From contig JBIQLW010000004.1 of assembly GCA_044463945.1 (NCBI GenBank), forward strand, positions 97,208 to 161,207: 64,000 bases of DNA. The letters run 5' to 3'. Positions 41,421 to 49,617 of this stretch are shown one piece after another (positions within the stretch are counted from its first letter, which is position 1; each line of letters starts with the position of its first letter). Under the pieces are notes generated by a model. It was not told the DNA's origin. It was given only the letters and a program-made list of their open reading frames with translations, and ran no database searches. The position numbers were made by a program, and so were the translations under genes. This stretch comes from 62-47 sp044463945 (GTDB taxonomy: Bacteria; Pseudomonadota; Alphaproteobacteria; Rhizobiales; Xanthobacteraceae).

Positions 41421-41620
41421 AAATCATTTTCGTCGTGATGCTGTTGTCGCCCGGTATGACGCAGCCGTTTGTCAAGCGCCAGCCGGTCGATACGTATGCG
41501 GCGTGCCTCGACGAGGTAGCGCGCGTGCAGTCCAAGGCGGTTGAACTGAACGCTCGCGGTGAGGGCTTTAAGGTTCTGGCGGGTTGTGAGTGGGATTCGG
41601 ATAAGAGTGATCCGGCTTAG
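41414..41620 (+). CDS. Small exported phage protein
   Basis: 68 residues. MLKIIFVVMLLSPGMTQPFV reads as a short signal peptide or anchor; two cysteines in the rest (TYAACLDEVARV, LAGCEW) could form a disulphide in the periplasm. It lies just upstream of the HNH/terminase block. No lipobox. Function unknown; a Rz1-like or exclusion role would be speculation. Confidence 0.5.
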   Translation: MLKIIFVVMLLSPGMTQPFVKRQPVDTYAACLDEVARVQSKAVELNARGEGFKVLAGCEWDSDKSDPA

Positions 41621-41623
41621 GTT

Positions 41624-41917
41624 GTGCCTCGATACACCAAGCGCCCGTGGCAACACCTATACGACACAGCGCGATGGGACAGGCTGCGTGAGAGGCAGTT
41701 AACGTTAGAGCCGCTTTGCCAATTCTGCAAGCAGAGCGAATTCATCGTTGAGGCCGACATCGTCGACCACATCATACCACATAAAGGTAGCGCAGAATTA
41801 TTCTTCGATCCCGATAATCTCCAAAGTTTGTGCAAGCACTGCCATGACAGCGTGAAGCAGCGGATGGAGTTAGGGCAGACAGTGGTTACTTTTGGTTCCG
41901 ATGGCTGGCCCTTGTAA
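41624..41917 (+). CDS. HNH endonuclease next to terminase
   Basis: 97 residues from GTG 41624. YDTARWDRLRERQLTLEPLC, ADIVDHIIPHKGSAELFFD and NLQSLCKHCHDSVKQRME give the complete HNH with a CxxC zinc site. HNH proteins beside P27/HK97-type terminases are needed for DNA cleavage during packaging in cos phages such as HK97. This suggests a cos-type packaging mechanism here. Confidence 0.88.
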   Translation: MPRYTKRPWQHLYDTARWDRLRERQLTLEPLCQFCKQSEFIVEADIVDHIIPHKGSAELFFDPDNLQSLCKHCHDSVKQRMELGQTVVTFGSDGWPL

Positions 41918-42003
41918 GACCTGTATCAAGCTGCGCAAAGCAGCTTTTGCCGTTATCCGAACGATATTGCCAAAGCAGAAGACGGAAGAAGAAAAAGAGA
42001 GCG

Positions 42004-42693
42004 ATGTTCTTCTGCGAAGAGATGCCACCAGCGGCGAACGATAATAAGCCGTCATGCCTCCGTTGTGGAGCCGAGTTCATTCCGTTCCGCGGTAAGAAGT
42101 ATTGCACAAGGAAGTGCAAGAAACTAGCTAGTGCTGCCCGCAACGGACGTCACACTACAGCGCCAGAGCGCGCTTGCGAACGCTGCGGTGATGCCTTCAA
42201 TCGAAGACCAAACACCAAAGACGCCGCGCGGTTCTGTTCTCGGGAATGCGCTGGCGTCGGGCCGATGCCGGACCATGTTGTTGGTAACGTCGTCTGTCTT
42301 AGCGCCAAACCCAGACCATGCGCTCAGTGTGGAGTGTCCTTTAGACCTGTGAACAATAACAATAATGCTAAGTTCTGCGGCTCTGCATGTGCCGATGATA
42401 ACGCAATAGGAGTTGCGCACGGAGTTCGTAGAGCGCGCATGATGGGGGCGGATAACGACAACGTCGACCCTATCGCAGTATTCGAGCGTGATGGATGGAA
42501 GTGCAAGATGTGCGGCGTGGATACGCCGCGCTACCTTCGTGGGACTGACCACGCGCAAGCACCAGAGATGGACCACATTGTGCCGTTGTCCCGCGGTGGT
42601 TCACACACATATGACAACGTCCAGTGCTCCTGCCTGAGATGCAACCGTTCGAAGGGCACTAAGTCATTGGAATTGTTCATGGAGACGGCGTGA
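42004..42693 (+). CDS. HNH endonuclease with multiple zinc knuckles
   Basis: 229 residues from the ATG at 42004 (AAGAGAG upstream; the frame is open to 41947). Three CxxC zinc units of similar design: CLRCGAEFIPFRGKKYCTRK, CERCGDAFNRRPNTKDAARF and CAQCGVSFRPVNNNNNAKFC. The C-terminal HNH: DGWKCKMCGV, APEMDHIVPLSRGGSHTYDN and CLRCNRSKGTKS. The repeated zinc knuckles probably bind DNA. AANDNK and DNDN peptides present. A second HNH next to terminase, perhaps a homing gene. Confidence 0.85.
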   Translation: MFFCEEMPPAANDNKPSCLRCGAEFIPFRGKKYCTRKCKKLASAARNGRHTTAPERACERCGDAFNRRPNTKDAARFCSRECAGVGPMPDHVVGNVVCLSAKPRPCAQCGVSFRPVNNNNNAKFCGSACADDNAIGVAHGVRRARMMGADNDNVDPIAVFERDGWKCKMCGVDTPRYLRGTDHAQAPEMDHIVPLSRGGSHTYDNVQCSCLRCNRSKGTKSLELFMETA

Positions 42694-42789
42694 CGGCGGG
42701 GGTGGCGATGAAGTCTCCAGCCTTTGCCGCTAGCTAGCGGCGGCCCCCACTTTCGCACGCATCCGCAATTCAAAATATGAGGCTAAATC

Positions 42790-43164
42790 GTGGCTCGGCC
42801 GCGAACCCCACGCGCCAAAGCCGCCGTTGAAGCCCGCGATAAAAAAGACCCGCAGCGCTTCAAAAACCGCAAGGAGCCGAATTCGCCTGGCGATCTGGGC
42901 GACCCGCCAGAATGGATGGGCGGCGAGCAGCGGTTGGCGTGGCGAACATTTCAGCGGGAAATCCCGTGGCTCAATGCATCGCACCGCGGCGTCGTTGAGA
43001 TCGCAGCAACTATCAGGGCCCGGCTCATGTCCGGAGAGGAGTGCGGCGTCCAAGCCTTGAATCTTCTGAGGCAGTGCCTTGGCCAGATGGGCGCGACCCC
43101 ATCAGATGCAAGCAAGGTGACATTGCCAGACGATGACGAGGACGAAGACGACATCCTCGACTGA
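42790..43164 (+). CDS. Terminase small subunit (P27 type)
   Basis: 124 residues from GTG 42790. Basic Pro/Arg N-terminus (ARPRTPRAKAAVEARDKKD), PPEWMGGEQRLAWRTFQREI and the helical ASHRGVVEIAATIRARLMSG. This is the arrangement of P27-family small terminases that recognise the packaging site. The C-terminal tail is Asp/Glu-rich. It overlaps the large-subunit gene by 32 bases. Confidence 0.8.
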   Translation: MARPRTPRAKAAVEARDKKDPQRFKNRKEPNSPGDLGDPPEWMGGEQRLAWRTFQREIPWLNASHRGVVEIAATIRARLMSGEECGVQALNLLRQCLGQMGATPSDASKVTLPDDDEDEDDILD

Positions 43165-45019
43165 GGCATTGGACCGCGTTTCTGCTTACGCGCGGGCCGT
43201 ACTAGATGGCGAGATTGTAGCTGGTCCTCATGTCAGAAATGCTTGCCGTCGTCATTTCGACGATTTGGCCCGCGGTGCCGAGCGTGGATTATATTGGGAT
43301 GATGCTGCGGCACTTCGCGTATTTCGGTTCTTTGAGGAGAAGCTGAAGCTCAGCGAGGGCCAGTTTGAGAACGAGCCGTTTGTCCTGCAGCCTATGCAGG
43401 AGTTCATTCTCGGTTCGGTGTTCGGCTGGAAGCGGGCGGACGGCACTAGGCGTTTCCGGCGCGTGTATATCGAGGCCGGTAAGGGTTGCGGTAAGTCGCC
43501 GCTGGTTGGCGGTATCGGTTTGTACGGCTTGATGGCCGATGGCGAGGCGGGCGCTCAGATATACAGCGCAGCCGCCACCAAAGACCAGGCCGGCATTCTG
43601 TTCCGCGACGCCTGCAAGATGGTGCGGCGGTCGCCTGACCTTGCTAAGCGGTTGAAATTTAGCGGCGGTTTTGCGCGGGAATTCAATATCGCGCATCACA
43701 GGTCGCAGTCGTTCTTCCGGCCTATGTCGAGGGAGGCCGGTAAGACTGGCTCGGGTTTGCGTCCTCACTTTGCGCTGTGCGACGAGGTGCACGAGCACCC
43801 AGGCCCGGAAATCATGCGTATGCTGGAGGCGGGCTTTAAGTTCCGCCGGCAGCCGCTCATGGTGATGATTACCAACTCCGGTAGTGACCGGCTGTCGGTG
43901 TGCTGGCGTGAACATGAGATGGCCTGCGCTGTTGCGGCGGGCACGCAAACGCCAGATGAGGTTTACGAGTACGTCGGCGAAACATGGGAAGGCTCTGACG
44001 AGTATTTCTCCTACGTCTGCGCGCTCGACAAGGACGATGATCCGCTAGAGGATCCGTCTTGTTGGATTAAGACTAACCCTTTGTTGGGCGTTACGGTCAG
44101 CAAGGAATACATCGCGTCGCAGGTTGCGTTCGCCAAGAACTTCCCTAGTGACGCTCCTGGCATTCTCCGCTTGTATTTCTGCGTTTGGACTGACGCCCAC
44201 ACATCGTGGATGCCGCGCAAGACAGTAGAGTCCGTTATGGCGGACTTCGACATTGCGCAGCACGAAGGCAAGCCGGTCTTTTTGGGCGTCGACCTGTCCT
44301 CGCACAAGGATATGACTGCGGTGGCGTATGTAACGCCAACCGGCCACAAAGAAGTTAAACGACCGGACGGCAGCGTATTCCTTGCGCCAACGTTTGATGC
44401 TTGGGTTGAGCCATTTACGCCGCTGGATACACTGAAACAGCGCGCAGACGAGGACAAGGCGCCTTATCTGCAGTGGGTGAAGGACGGGTATCTCCACGCG
44501 ATCCCCGGCGAGCGCATTCGTTACGACTATGTCGCGTATGATGTGCAGCAGGCGTCAAAGCGGTTTGACATCAAGGCTGTCGCTTACGACAACTACGCAT
44601 TTGCCGAATTCAAGGAAGAGTGCGGCAAACTTGGCTTGGAATTAACGTACCGCGACCATCCTCAAGGCGGGTATCGCCGGAAGAACCCGAGCGAAGAACT
44701 GGTTGAGCAGGCGAAGGCCGAAGGGTTGCCGGAGCCTGGCGGTTTGTGGATGCCGGGATCAATCCGCGAACTGGAATCGCTCATTATCGACGGCCGCATC
44801 CGGCTTCGCAGCAGTCCTGTCCTGATGACAGCGCTTATGGCGGCGACATTTAGCGTGCCTGACGCGCTAGGCAACAAGTACCTCGTTAAGGACAAGTCGT
44901 ATCGCCGAATTGACGCCGCCGTTGCGCTTTGCATGGCGGTTGGTGCCGCGGTTGATGGGGCGGGTGATCCGCAAGACGTCCAAGACTTCGTCGACAACAT
45001 GGTTGTCGTAACCTGGTGA
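43133..45019 (+). CDS. Terminase large subunit (HK97/P27 type)
   Basis: 628 residues. ATPase: EAGKGCGKSPLVGGIG (Walker A, about 114-126) and FALCDEVHEHPG (Walker B). Nuclease: first acidic residue in FLGVDLSSHKDMTAVAYV (about 381) and further Asp in VAYDNYAFAEFKEE. It translocates DNA into the prohead and cuts it. The N-terminal ALDRVSAYARAVLDGEIVAG is typical of the YmfN-like branch. Confidence 0.93.
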   Translation: MTRTKTTSSTEALDRVSAYARAVLDGEIVAGPHVRNACRRHFDDLARGAERGLYWDDAAALRVFRFFEEKLKLSEGQFENEPFVLQPMQEFILGSVFGWKRADGTRRFRRVYIEAGKGCGKSPLVGGIGLYGLMADGEAGAQIYSAAATKDQAGILFRDACKMVRRSPDLAKRLKFSGGFAREFNIAHHRSQSFFRPMSREAGKTGSGLRPHFALCDEVHEHPGPEIMRMLEAGFKFRRQPLMVMITNSGSDRLSVCWREHEMACAVAAGTQTPDEVYEYVGETWEGSDEYFSYVCALDKDDDPLEDPSCWIKTNPLLGVTVSKEYIASQVAFAKNFPSDAPGILRLYFCVWTDAHTSWMPRKTVESVMADFDIAQHEGKPVFLGVDLSSHKDMTAVAYVTPTGHKEVKRPDGSVFLAPTFDAWVEPFTPLDTLKQRADEDKAPYLQWVKDGYLHAIPGERIRYDYVAYDVQQASKRFDIKAVAYDNYAFAEFKEECGKLGLELTYRDHPQGGYRRKNPSEELVEQAKAEGLPEPGGLWMPGSIRELESLIIDGRIRLRSSPVLMTALMAATFSVPDALGNKYLVKDKSYRRIDAAVALCMAVGAAVDGAGDPQDVQDFVDNMVVVTW

Positions 45020-45030
45020 CATTTACCTAA

Positions 45031-46299
45031 ATGGCTTGGTGGAACAAGTGGATCGGAAAACCGATCGACCTGAATGCGTCTAGCGAGCCATTTTGGCGCG
45101 GTTTTTTTGGCGCGTCCACGACGTCTGGCGAGGTTGTCACGATCGAGAAGGCGCTTGGCCTTGACGCTTTTTGGGCCTGTACTAGCCTGATCCAGGACGC
45201 AATCGGCACATTGCCGTGCGTTTTGTATGATGCGGATGGTGTGACGCCGGCGAAAGGCGACGATCTGTACGGCATTTTGCATGATTTGCCGAACATGGAC
45301 GATACGGCGTCAGAGTTTTGGTCGATGGTTGCGCTTTGTCTATGCACGGACGGCAACTTCTTCGGCGAAAAGAAGTATAACGGCACCAAACTGGTTGCGA
45401 TCAACCCGTTGAACCCGTTGGCGGTGGAAATCAAGCGCGATGACCGCAACAATCGCTATTACGAGTACAACGAGAGCTACGGCTCCGGCAAAAAAACCGG
45501 AATCCGCCGCATAAGCGAAGACAAGATGTTCCACGTCCGCGGGAAGCGGATGCCGGAATGCGATCGCGGTATTTCGCCGGTTTATTTGCTCCGCAACGTG
45601 CTTGGCTCGGCCATGGCCGGAGAGAAGGCGGGCGCCAAGGTCTACAAGGGCGGCTTGATTTCGACGACTCTGCTGTCGTCGGATCAGATACTCAAGCCAG
45701 AGCAGCGCACACAGCTTGCTGCGTCGTTGAAGGGTGTTGTTGGCGCCGAGAATGCCGGAGGCGTTGCGGTCCTTGAAGCCGGACTGACGCCGCACACTAT
45801 TTCGGTGAAGCCGGTTGACGCGCAGATGTTGGAGTCGCGTCAGTATTCGGTTGAGCAGGTCTGCCGGATTTTTGGCGTTCCGCCTGTTATGATCGGACAC
45901 GCGGCTAACGGTACGACCACTTGGGGTAGCGGCATTGAGCAACTGATCTTGCAGTTCAGCAAGACGTGCCTCCGTCCTATGCTTCAACGTATCGAAGATG
46001 CGATATACCGAGACATTTTCACGCCTGAACAGCGTAAGAAGTTCTCGGTGAAGTTCAATATGGACGCGTTCCTCGAAGGGGATAGCGTCGCTCGCGCGAA
46101 CTTCCTAACAAAAATGTCGGACAGCGGCATTTACACCAAGAACGAGGCGCGCGCTTACGAGAACAAGCCTCCGATCGATGGCGGCGACCACGCAATCGTC
46201 AACGGAACGATGCAGCGGTTGGACAAGATAGGCGAGGCGCAGCCCACGCAACCCAATCCTGGCGTGAAGAAGCCGCCAGAAGACCCGCAGCCCGCCTGA
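45031..46299 (+). CDS. Portal protein (HK97 family)
   Basis: 422 residues. ALGLDAFWACTSLIQDAIGT and LPNMDDTASEFWSMVALCLC at the N-terminus, RGISPVYLLRNVLGSAMAGE, then QYSVEQVCRIFGVPPVMIGH and LQFSKTCLRPMLQRIEDAIY: all conserved features of HK97-type portals, the ring through which DNA enters the capsid. Pro-rich C-terminus. It begins 11 bases after the terminase stop. Confidence 0.92.
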   Translation: MAWWNKWIGKPIDLNASSEPFWRGFFGASTTSGEVVTIEKALGLDAFWACTSLIQDAIGTLPCVLYDADGVTPAKGDDLYGILHDLPNMDDTASEFWSMVALCLCTDGNFFGEKKYNGTKLVAINPLNPLAVEIKRDDRNNRYYEYNESYGSGKKTGIRRISEDKMFHVRGKRMPECDRGISPVYLLRNVLGSAMAGEKAGAKVYKGGLISTTLLSSDQILKPEQRTQLAASLKGVVGAENAGGVAVLEAGLTPHTISVKPVDAQMLESRQYSVEQVCRIFGVPPVMIGHAANGTTTWGSGIEQLILQFSKTCLRPMLQRIEDAIYRDIFTPEQRKKFSVKFNMDAFLEGDSVARANFLTKMSDSGIYTKNEARAYENKPPIDGGDHAIVNGTMQRLDKIGEAQPTQPNPGVKKPPEDPQPA

Positions 46300-46314
46300 T
46301 CAGCGTGGCTTCAC

Positions 46315-46330
46315 GCGGCGTGCACGCCGC
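46315..46330. other. 16-base palindrome between portal and protease
   Basis: GCGGCGTGCACGCCGC is self-complementary. It may form an intercistronic RNA hairpin in the 44-base gap. Confidence 0.6.
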
Positions 46331-46343
46331 ATAAGGAACCTAG

Positions 46344-47468
46344 ATGAAATTTGAGCACATCCTGTCGGCGTTTGTAGCCGAACCGTGGGCAATTCAGCGT
46401 GAAAAGCTGGGTTTGCTTGCCGATTTGCTGGTTGCGCGCGCTGAAGGCGAAAAGTTGGTGTCGTCTGAAATGGCTGCGGCTATTTCGGATGCGCGAGCGG
46501 CGGAAATCGCGGATGTGGATGGAAAAGTCGCGGTAATTCCGGTCTATGGCGTCTTGGCACAGAAAATGGACTTCATGTCCGCTATGTCTGGCGGGACGTC
46601 ATATGCGGGCATCAAAAAGAGCCTGCATTCCGCGCTTTCCAACGAAGATGTGAAGGCTGTTGTGCTTGATATCGACAGCCCCGGCGGCACAGTGCCCGGC
46701 ACCGACGAGTTGGCAACGGAAATCCGCGCCATCCGCGGTGGTGAAAAGCCGATTATTGCGCAGGTAAACAGCCTCGCGGCGAGCGCGGCTTACTGGATCG
46801 CGTCAGCCGCCGACGAAATTGTGGTTACGCCTTCGGGGCGGGCGGGTTCGATCGGCGTTTATACCGCACATGATGACGTTTCGGCTGCGTTGGAAAAGCG
46901 CGGTATCAAGCGGACGTATATTTCGGCCGGCAAACACAAGGTTGAGGGGAACGAGACCGAGCCGCTGAGTAAAGACACGCTCGCGCACATTCAGGATGGC
47001 GTTGATCGTTCCTATAAAAGGTTTGTTGCTGCTGTCGCGGAGGGCCGCGGCACCACGGCCGGCAAGGTTGAGGACGGCTACGGCCAGGGGCGCGTGTACT
47101 ACGCGGAATCCCTCATGGACCGCGGCATGGTCGACCGCATTGCGACGCTTGAGCAGACGCTTGAGCGGTTCGGCGCAGAGACGCAGCCAGCCTATGTGCG
47201 GCGCGTGAAGGCCGCCAATCAGGCGCGCGAGGCCGCTGCACAGTCGCTGTGCGCGAAGATCCGCGCTGGTGAGAAGATTTCAGTTCGTGAGTGGGAGAAC
47301 GGCCTCAAGGGTCTTGCAGGTCTTTCCAACTCAGAGGCAGAGCGGGCCGCTCGGCTCTACCTCAAGGATGGTCAGGGGGAGCCTGACGGCGATGCGGATG
47401 CTGCGGCGATTATCGCCCAACTCGATGCGGTGATTGCAGCCGCGAAAGCGTTCCCTCGCGCCGCTTAA
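46344..47468 (+). CDS. S49-family prohead protease
   Basis: 374 residues. KVAVIPVYGVLAQKMDFMSA, then VVLDIDSPGGTVPGTDELAT (oxyanion strand), the likely nucleophile Ser147 in VNSLAASAAYW and the likely base Lys199 in SAGKHKVEGNE: the Ser-Lys dyad of SppA-like peptidases. Placed between portal and capsid, it should trim the scaffold/delta domain during capsid maturation. The C-terminal 100 residues are helical and may act as internal scaffold. Confidence 0.9.
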   Translation: MKFEHILSAFVAEPWAIQREKLGLLADLLVARAEGEKLVSSEMAAAISDARAAEIADVDGKVAVIPVYGVLAQKMDFMSAMSGGTSYAGIKKSLHSALSNEDVKAVVLDIDSPGGTVPGTDELATEIRAIRGGEKPIIAQVNSLAASAAYWIASAADEIVVTPSGRAGSIGVYTAHDDVSAALEKRGIKRTYISAGKHKVEGNETEPLSKDTLAHIQDGVDRSYKRFVAAVAEGRGTTAGKVEDGYGQGRVYYAESLMDRGMVDRIATLEQTLERFGAETQPAYVRRVKAANQAREAAAQSLCAKIRAGEKISVREWENGLKGLAGLSNSEAERAARLYLKDGQGEPDGDADAAAIIAQLDAVIAAAKAFPRAA

Positions 47469-47500
47469 GGCGCATTCCCTACCTTTGGAGTTATAATTTA

Positions 47501-48727
47501 ATGTCTACAGAAAATATGCTTGCCGACAAGATCGGCGAACTTGGTACTTCGCTGGCCTCTATCAAAGAGCAGGTTGGCAATCTCGGTGCTGACTTCACCG
47601 AAAAGCTGAAGGCAACCGGCGAGGTTTCCGCCGAACTGAAGGAAAAGACCGACAAGGCTTTGTCGGACCTCGGCGCCGTCGTGACCCGCGTTGGTGAGCT
47701 TGAGAAGCGCGCCGCTCGCGAGAAGAAGATGCCGACTGATGCGGTCGGTATGGACCTTGGCGACCATCTGGTTGCTTCGGACGCGTACAAAAACACCGAC
47801 AAGTCCGGCGGATGGCGCGGCTCGGTTAAGGTTGGCGTAGAGCGGGCTGCTATTACTTCGTCCGACTCCACCGTCGGCGCGGGTCGTTCGGCCGGCACAT
47901 CGCTGGTTCCCGGCATGCGCGTTCCGGGCATGGTTGGCCTTGCACAACGCAAGCTGACCATCCGCGACCTGATTGCCCCCGGTCAGACCTCGTCCAATTC
48001 GGTTGAGTACGTTAAGGCGGTTGGCTTCACAAACAATGCGCGTCCCGTGACGGAAACGCAGACGAAACCGACCTCGGACGTGACCTTCAACCTGTTTACT
48101 TCGCCCGTGCGGACTCTGGCTCACATCTTCAAGGTGTCGCGCCAGATTATGGACGACGCGCCTGGGCTTGCGAGCTACATCAATGCTGAGGGCACCTATG
48201 GCCTGAAGTTTGTTGAAGAGACGCAGCTGCTGAACGGCAACGGGTCCGGTCAGAACCTGCACGGTATCGTCCCGCAGGCAACCGCATTCGCTCCCGCGTT
48301 CAATGCCGTCGCCGAGCAACCCATCGACCGCATTCGCCTCGCAATCCTGCAGGCCGTGCTTTCGAACCTCCCCGCCAGCGGTGTTGTTCTCAACCCGGTT
48401 GATTGGGCACGCATCGAACTGACCAAGGACGCCGAGAACCGTTATATTGTTGGCAGCGCACTCTCGCCGATCGGTCCTACGCTGTGGAGCCTGCCGGTTG
48501 TCGAGTCCCAGGCCATGGCTTCCGGCGAGTTTCTCACCGGGTCGTTTAACCTTGCTGCTCAGATCTTCGACCGCATGGGTGTTGAGGTTCTTCTGTCGAC
48601 CGAAAACTCGGACGATTTCGAGAAGAACATGGCGACCGTGCGCATCGAGGAGCGGCTGGCATTCATTGTGAAGCGCCCTGAAGCGTTCATTACGGGCGAC
48701 ATTGCCACCATCACGACTGCCGACTAA
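47501..48727 (+). CDS. Major capsid protein (HK97 fold)
   Basis: 408 residues. Residues 1-80 form a coiled-coil delta region (LGTSLASIKEQVGNLGADFT, DLGAVVTRVGELEKRAAR) likely removed by the protease. The mature shell domain contains RKLTIRDLIAPGQTSSNSVE, PVRTLAHIFKVSRQIMDDAP and LLNGNGSGQNLHGIVPQATA, ending in LAFIVKRPEAFITGDI. All are typical of HK97-family capsids. Followed by a strong intercistronic hairpin. Confidence 0.93.
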   Translation: MSTENMLADKIGELGTSLASIKEQVGNLGADFTEKLKATGEVSAELKEKTDKALSDLGAVVTRVGELEKRAAREKKMPTDAVGMDLGDHLVASDAYKNTDKSGGWRGSVKVGVERAAITSSDSTVGAGRSAGTSLVPGMRVPGMVGLAQRKLTIRDLIAPGQTSSNSVEYVKAVGFTNNARPVTETQTKPTSDVTFNLFTSPVRTLAHIFKVSRQIMDDAPGLASYINAEGTYGLKFVEETQLLNGNGSGQNLHGIVPQATAFAPAFNAVAEQPIDRIRLAILQAVLSNLPASGVVLNPVDWARIELTKDAENRYIVGSALSPIGPTLWSLPVVESQAMASGEFLTGSFNLAAQIFDRMGVEVLLSTENSDDFEKNMATVRIEERLAFIVKRPEAFITGDIATITTAD

Positions 48728-48735
48728 CGAATAAG

Positions 48736-48761
48736 GTGGTGGGTGTTACGGCACCCACCAC
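48736..48761 (+). terminator. Hairpin after the capsid gene
   Basis: GTGGTGGGTG (48736-48745) pairs with CACCCACCAC (48752-48761), loop TTACGG, followed by TCCTTTC. Possibly a partial terminator that raises capsid output over downstream genes. Confidence 0.65.
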
Positions 48762-48778
48762 TCCTTTCTGGAGATTTT

Positions 48779-49201
48779 ATGCGAGTTCGCGCGCTTAAGA
48801 CCACGCACGGAAGTTACGGAACGTTACCCCGTGGCCGCGTTGCAGAAATTGATGATTATGAAGCCAAGGATATGATTTCTCTTGGTTACATGATCGAAGT
48901 CCTGCCGCTCGACAAGCAGGAGGCGGCACCGAAGGCTGATAATGACAACATCCCTTTCGACGCGGCGCACCAGACTGGTTCCCAGACTGGCGCGGAAGTA
49001 CCGCAGTTATCGTTGCGAGCGGACCAAGCGCAGCCACGGCAGGCATTGAGCGAGCCAGAGGCCGACAGTGTAACGGCAGGCAAGTCCACGTCCTCGCCAT
49101 CAACAACGGATACAAACTCTGCCCATGGGCAGATGCACTCTACGCCTGCGACCACGACTGGTGGAAAGCGCAAGCGGGGGCGCCTGAGTTCAAAGGGCTG
49201 A
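48779..49201 (+). CDS. Phage head-region protein with overprinted tail
   Basis: 140 residues. Residues 1-50 (MRVRALKTTHGSYGTLPRGR, VAEIDDYEAKDMISLGYMIE) form a compact domain common just after capsid genes. KADNDNIPF follows. From there to the stop the sequence is Ser/Thr/Gln-rich (TGSQTGAEVPQ, KSTSSPSTTDTNS) because the same DNA encodes the MptE-like domain in the -1 frame. A start with GGAG precedes the ATG. The real job may be to supply the translation start for the overlapping gene. Confidence 0.75.
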   Translation: MRVRALKTTHGSYGTLPRGRVAEIDDYEAKDMISLGYMIEVLPLDKQEAAPKADNDNIPFDAAHQTGSQTGAEVPQLSLRADQAQPRQALSEPEADSVTAGKSTSSPSTTDTNSAHGQMHSTPATTTGGKRKRGRLSSKG

Positions 49202-49617
49202 AGGTTAGTCAAGATGGTTACGCGCCCGATCCGGCTTGGGGCTTGCGCCTCGTAACTCTAGTCCGCAATTGCGACCGCCTACTGTTTAACCGCTTCGGCG
49301 AGATAGGGTGGGGCGGGAACGGCGGGTTTCACGCGCTCAATCTCGCAATACAGTTTGGCGCTCGCCGCGTTGTCTTGGTTGGATATGACATGCGGGTTGA
49401 TCTTGGCGTTCATTGGCACGGCAAGCACCCAAAAGGCATGAACAACCCTAGCGATGTTAATACGCGCCGTTGGCGGCAAGTCCTGGATGCGCAAGCTCCA
49501 TTACTAAAAAGCCTTGGTGTGGAAGTCATAAACGCCTCGCCGGTTAGCGCGCTTGAGGCATATCCGAAAATGACGCTGGAAGCGGCGTTGCAAGGTGAAC
49601 TAGATGCCGCTGCTTGA
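48946..49617 (+). CDS. MptE/DUF115-like protein, -1 frame, no start codon
   Basis: The frame is open from 48946, after TGA-TAA-TGA at 48937-48945. The conserved part starts DWRGSTAVIVASGPSAATAG, then VLAINNGYKLCPWADALYAC and LLFNRFGEIGWGGNGGFHAL with FGARRVVLVGYDMR: a Rossmann-like fold related to MptE/DUF115 proteins, some of which are linked to glycosylation. No ATG, GTG or TTG occurs in frame before 49243, deep inside the domain. The most economical explanation is a -1 frameshift from the upstream gene at CCCTTTC (48952-48958), giving a fusion. Stop overlaps the connector gene start. Confidence 0.65.
   Translation, partial: QHPFRRGAPDWFPDWRGSTAVIVASGPSAATAGIERARGRQCNGRQVHVLAINNGYKLCPWADALYACDHDWWKAQAGAPEFKGLKVSQDGYAPDPAWGLRLVTLVRNCDRLLFNRFGEIGWGGNGGFHALNLAIQFGARRVVLVGYDMRVDLGVHWHGKHPKGMNNPSDVNTRRWRQVLDAQAPLLKSLGVEVINASPVSALEAYPKMTLEAALQGELDAAA
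48952..48958 (+). promoter_or_regulatory. Candidate -1 frameshift heptamer C-CCU-UUC
   Basis: In the upstream frame the codons are ATC CCT TTC, matching X-XXY-YYZ. Slippage by one base enters the MptE-like frame exactly seven bases after its last stop. Downstream, CCAG (48970s) can pair with CTGG; AGGAGG lies 28 bases upstream. Efficiency of this heptamer is unknown. Confidence 0.45.

Noticed and set aside
24684..41620. Toxin-antitoxin or abortive-infection system
   Set aside because: Several small gene pairs were considered, but none shows a recognisable toxin or antitoxin fold.
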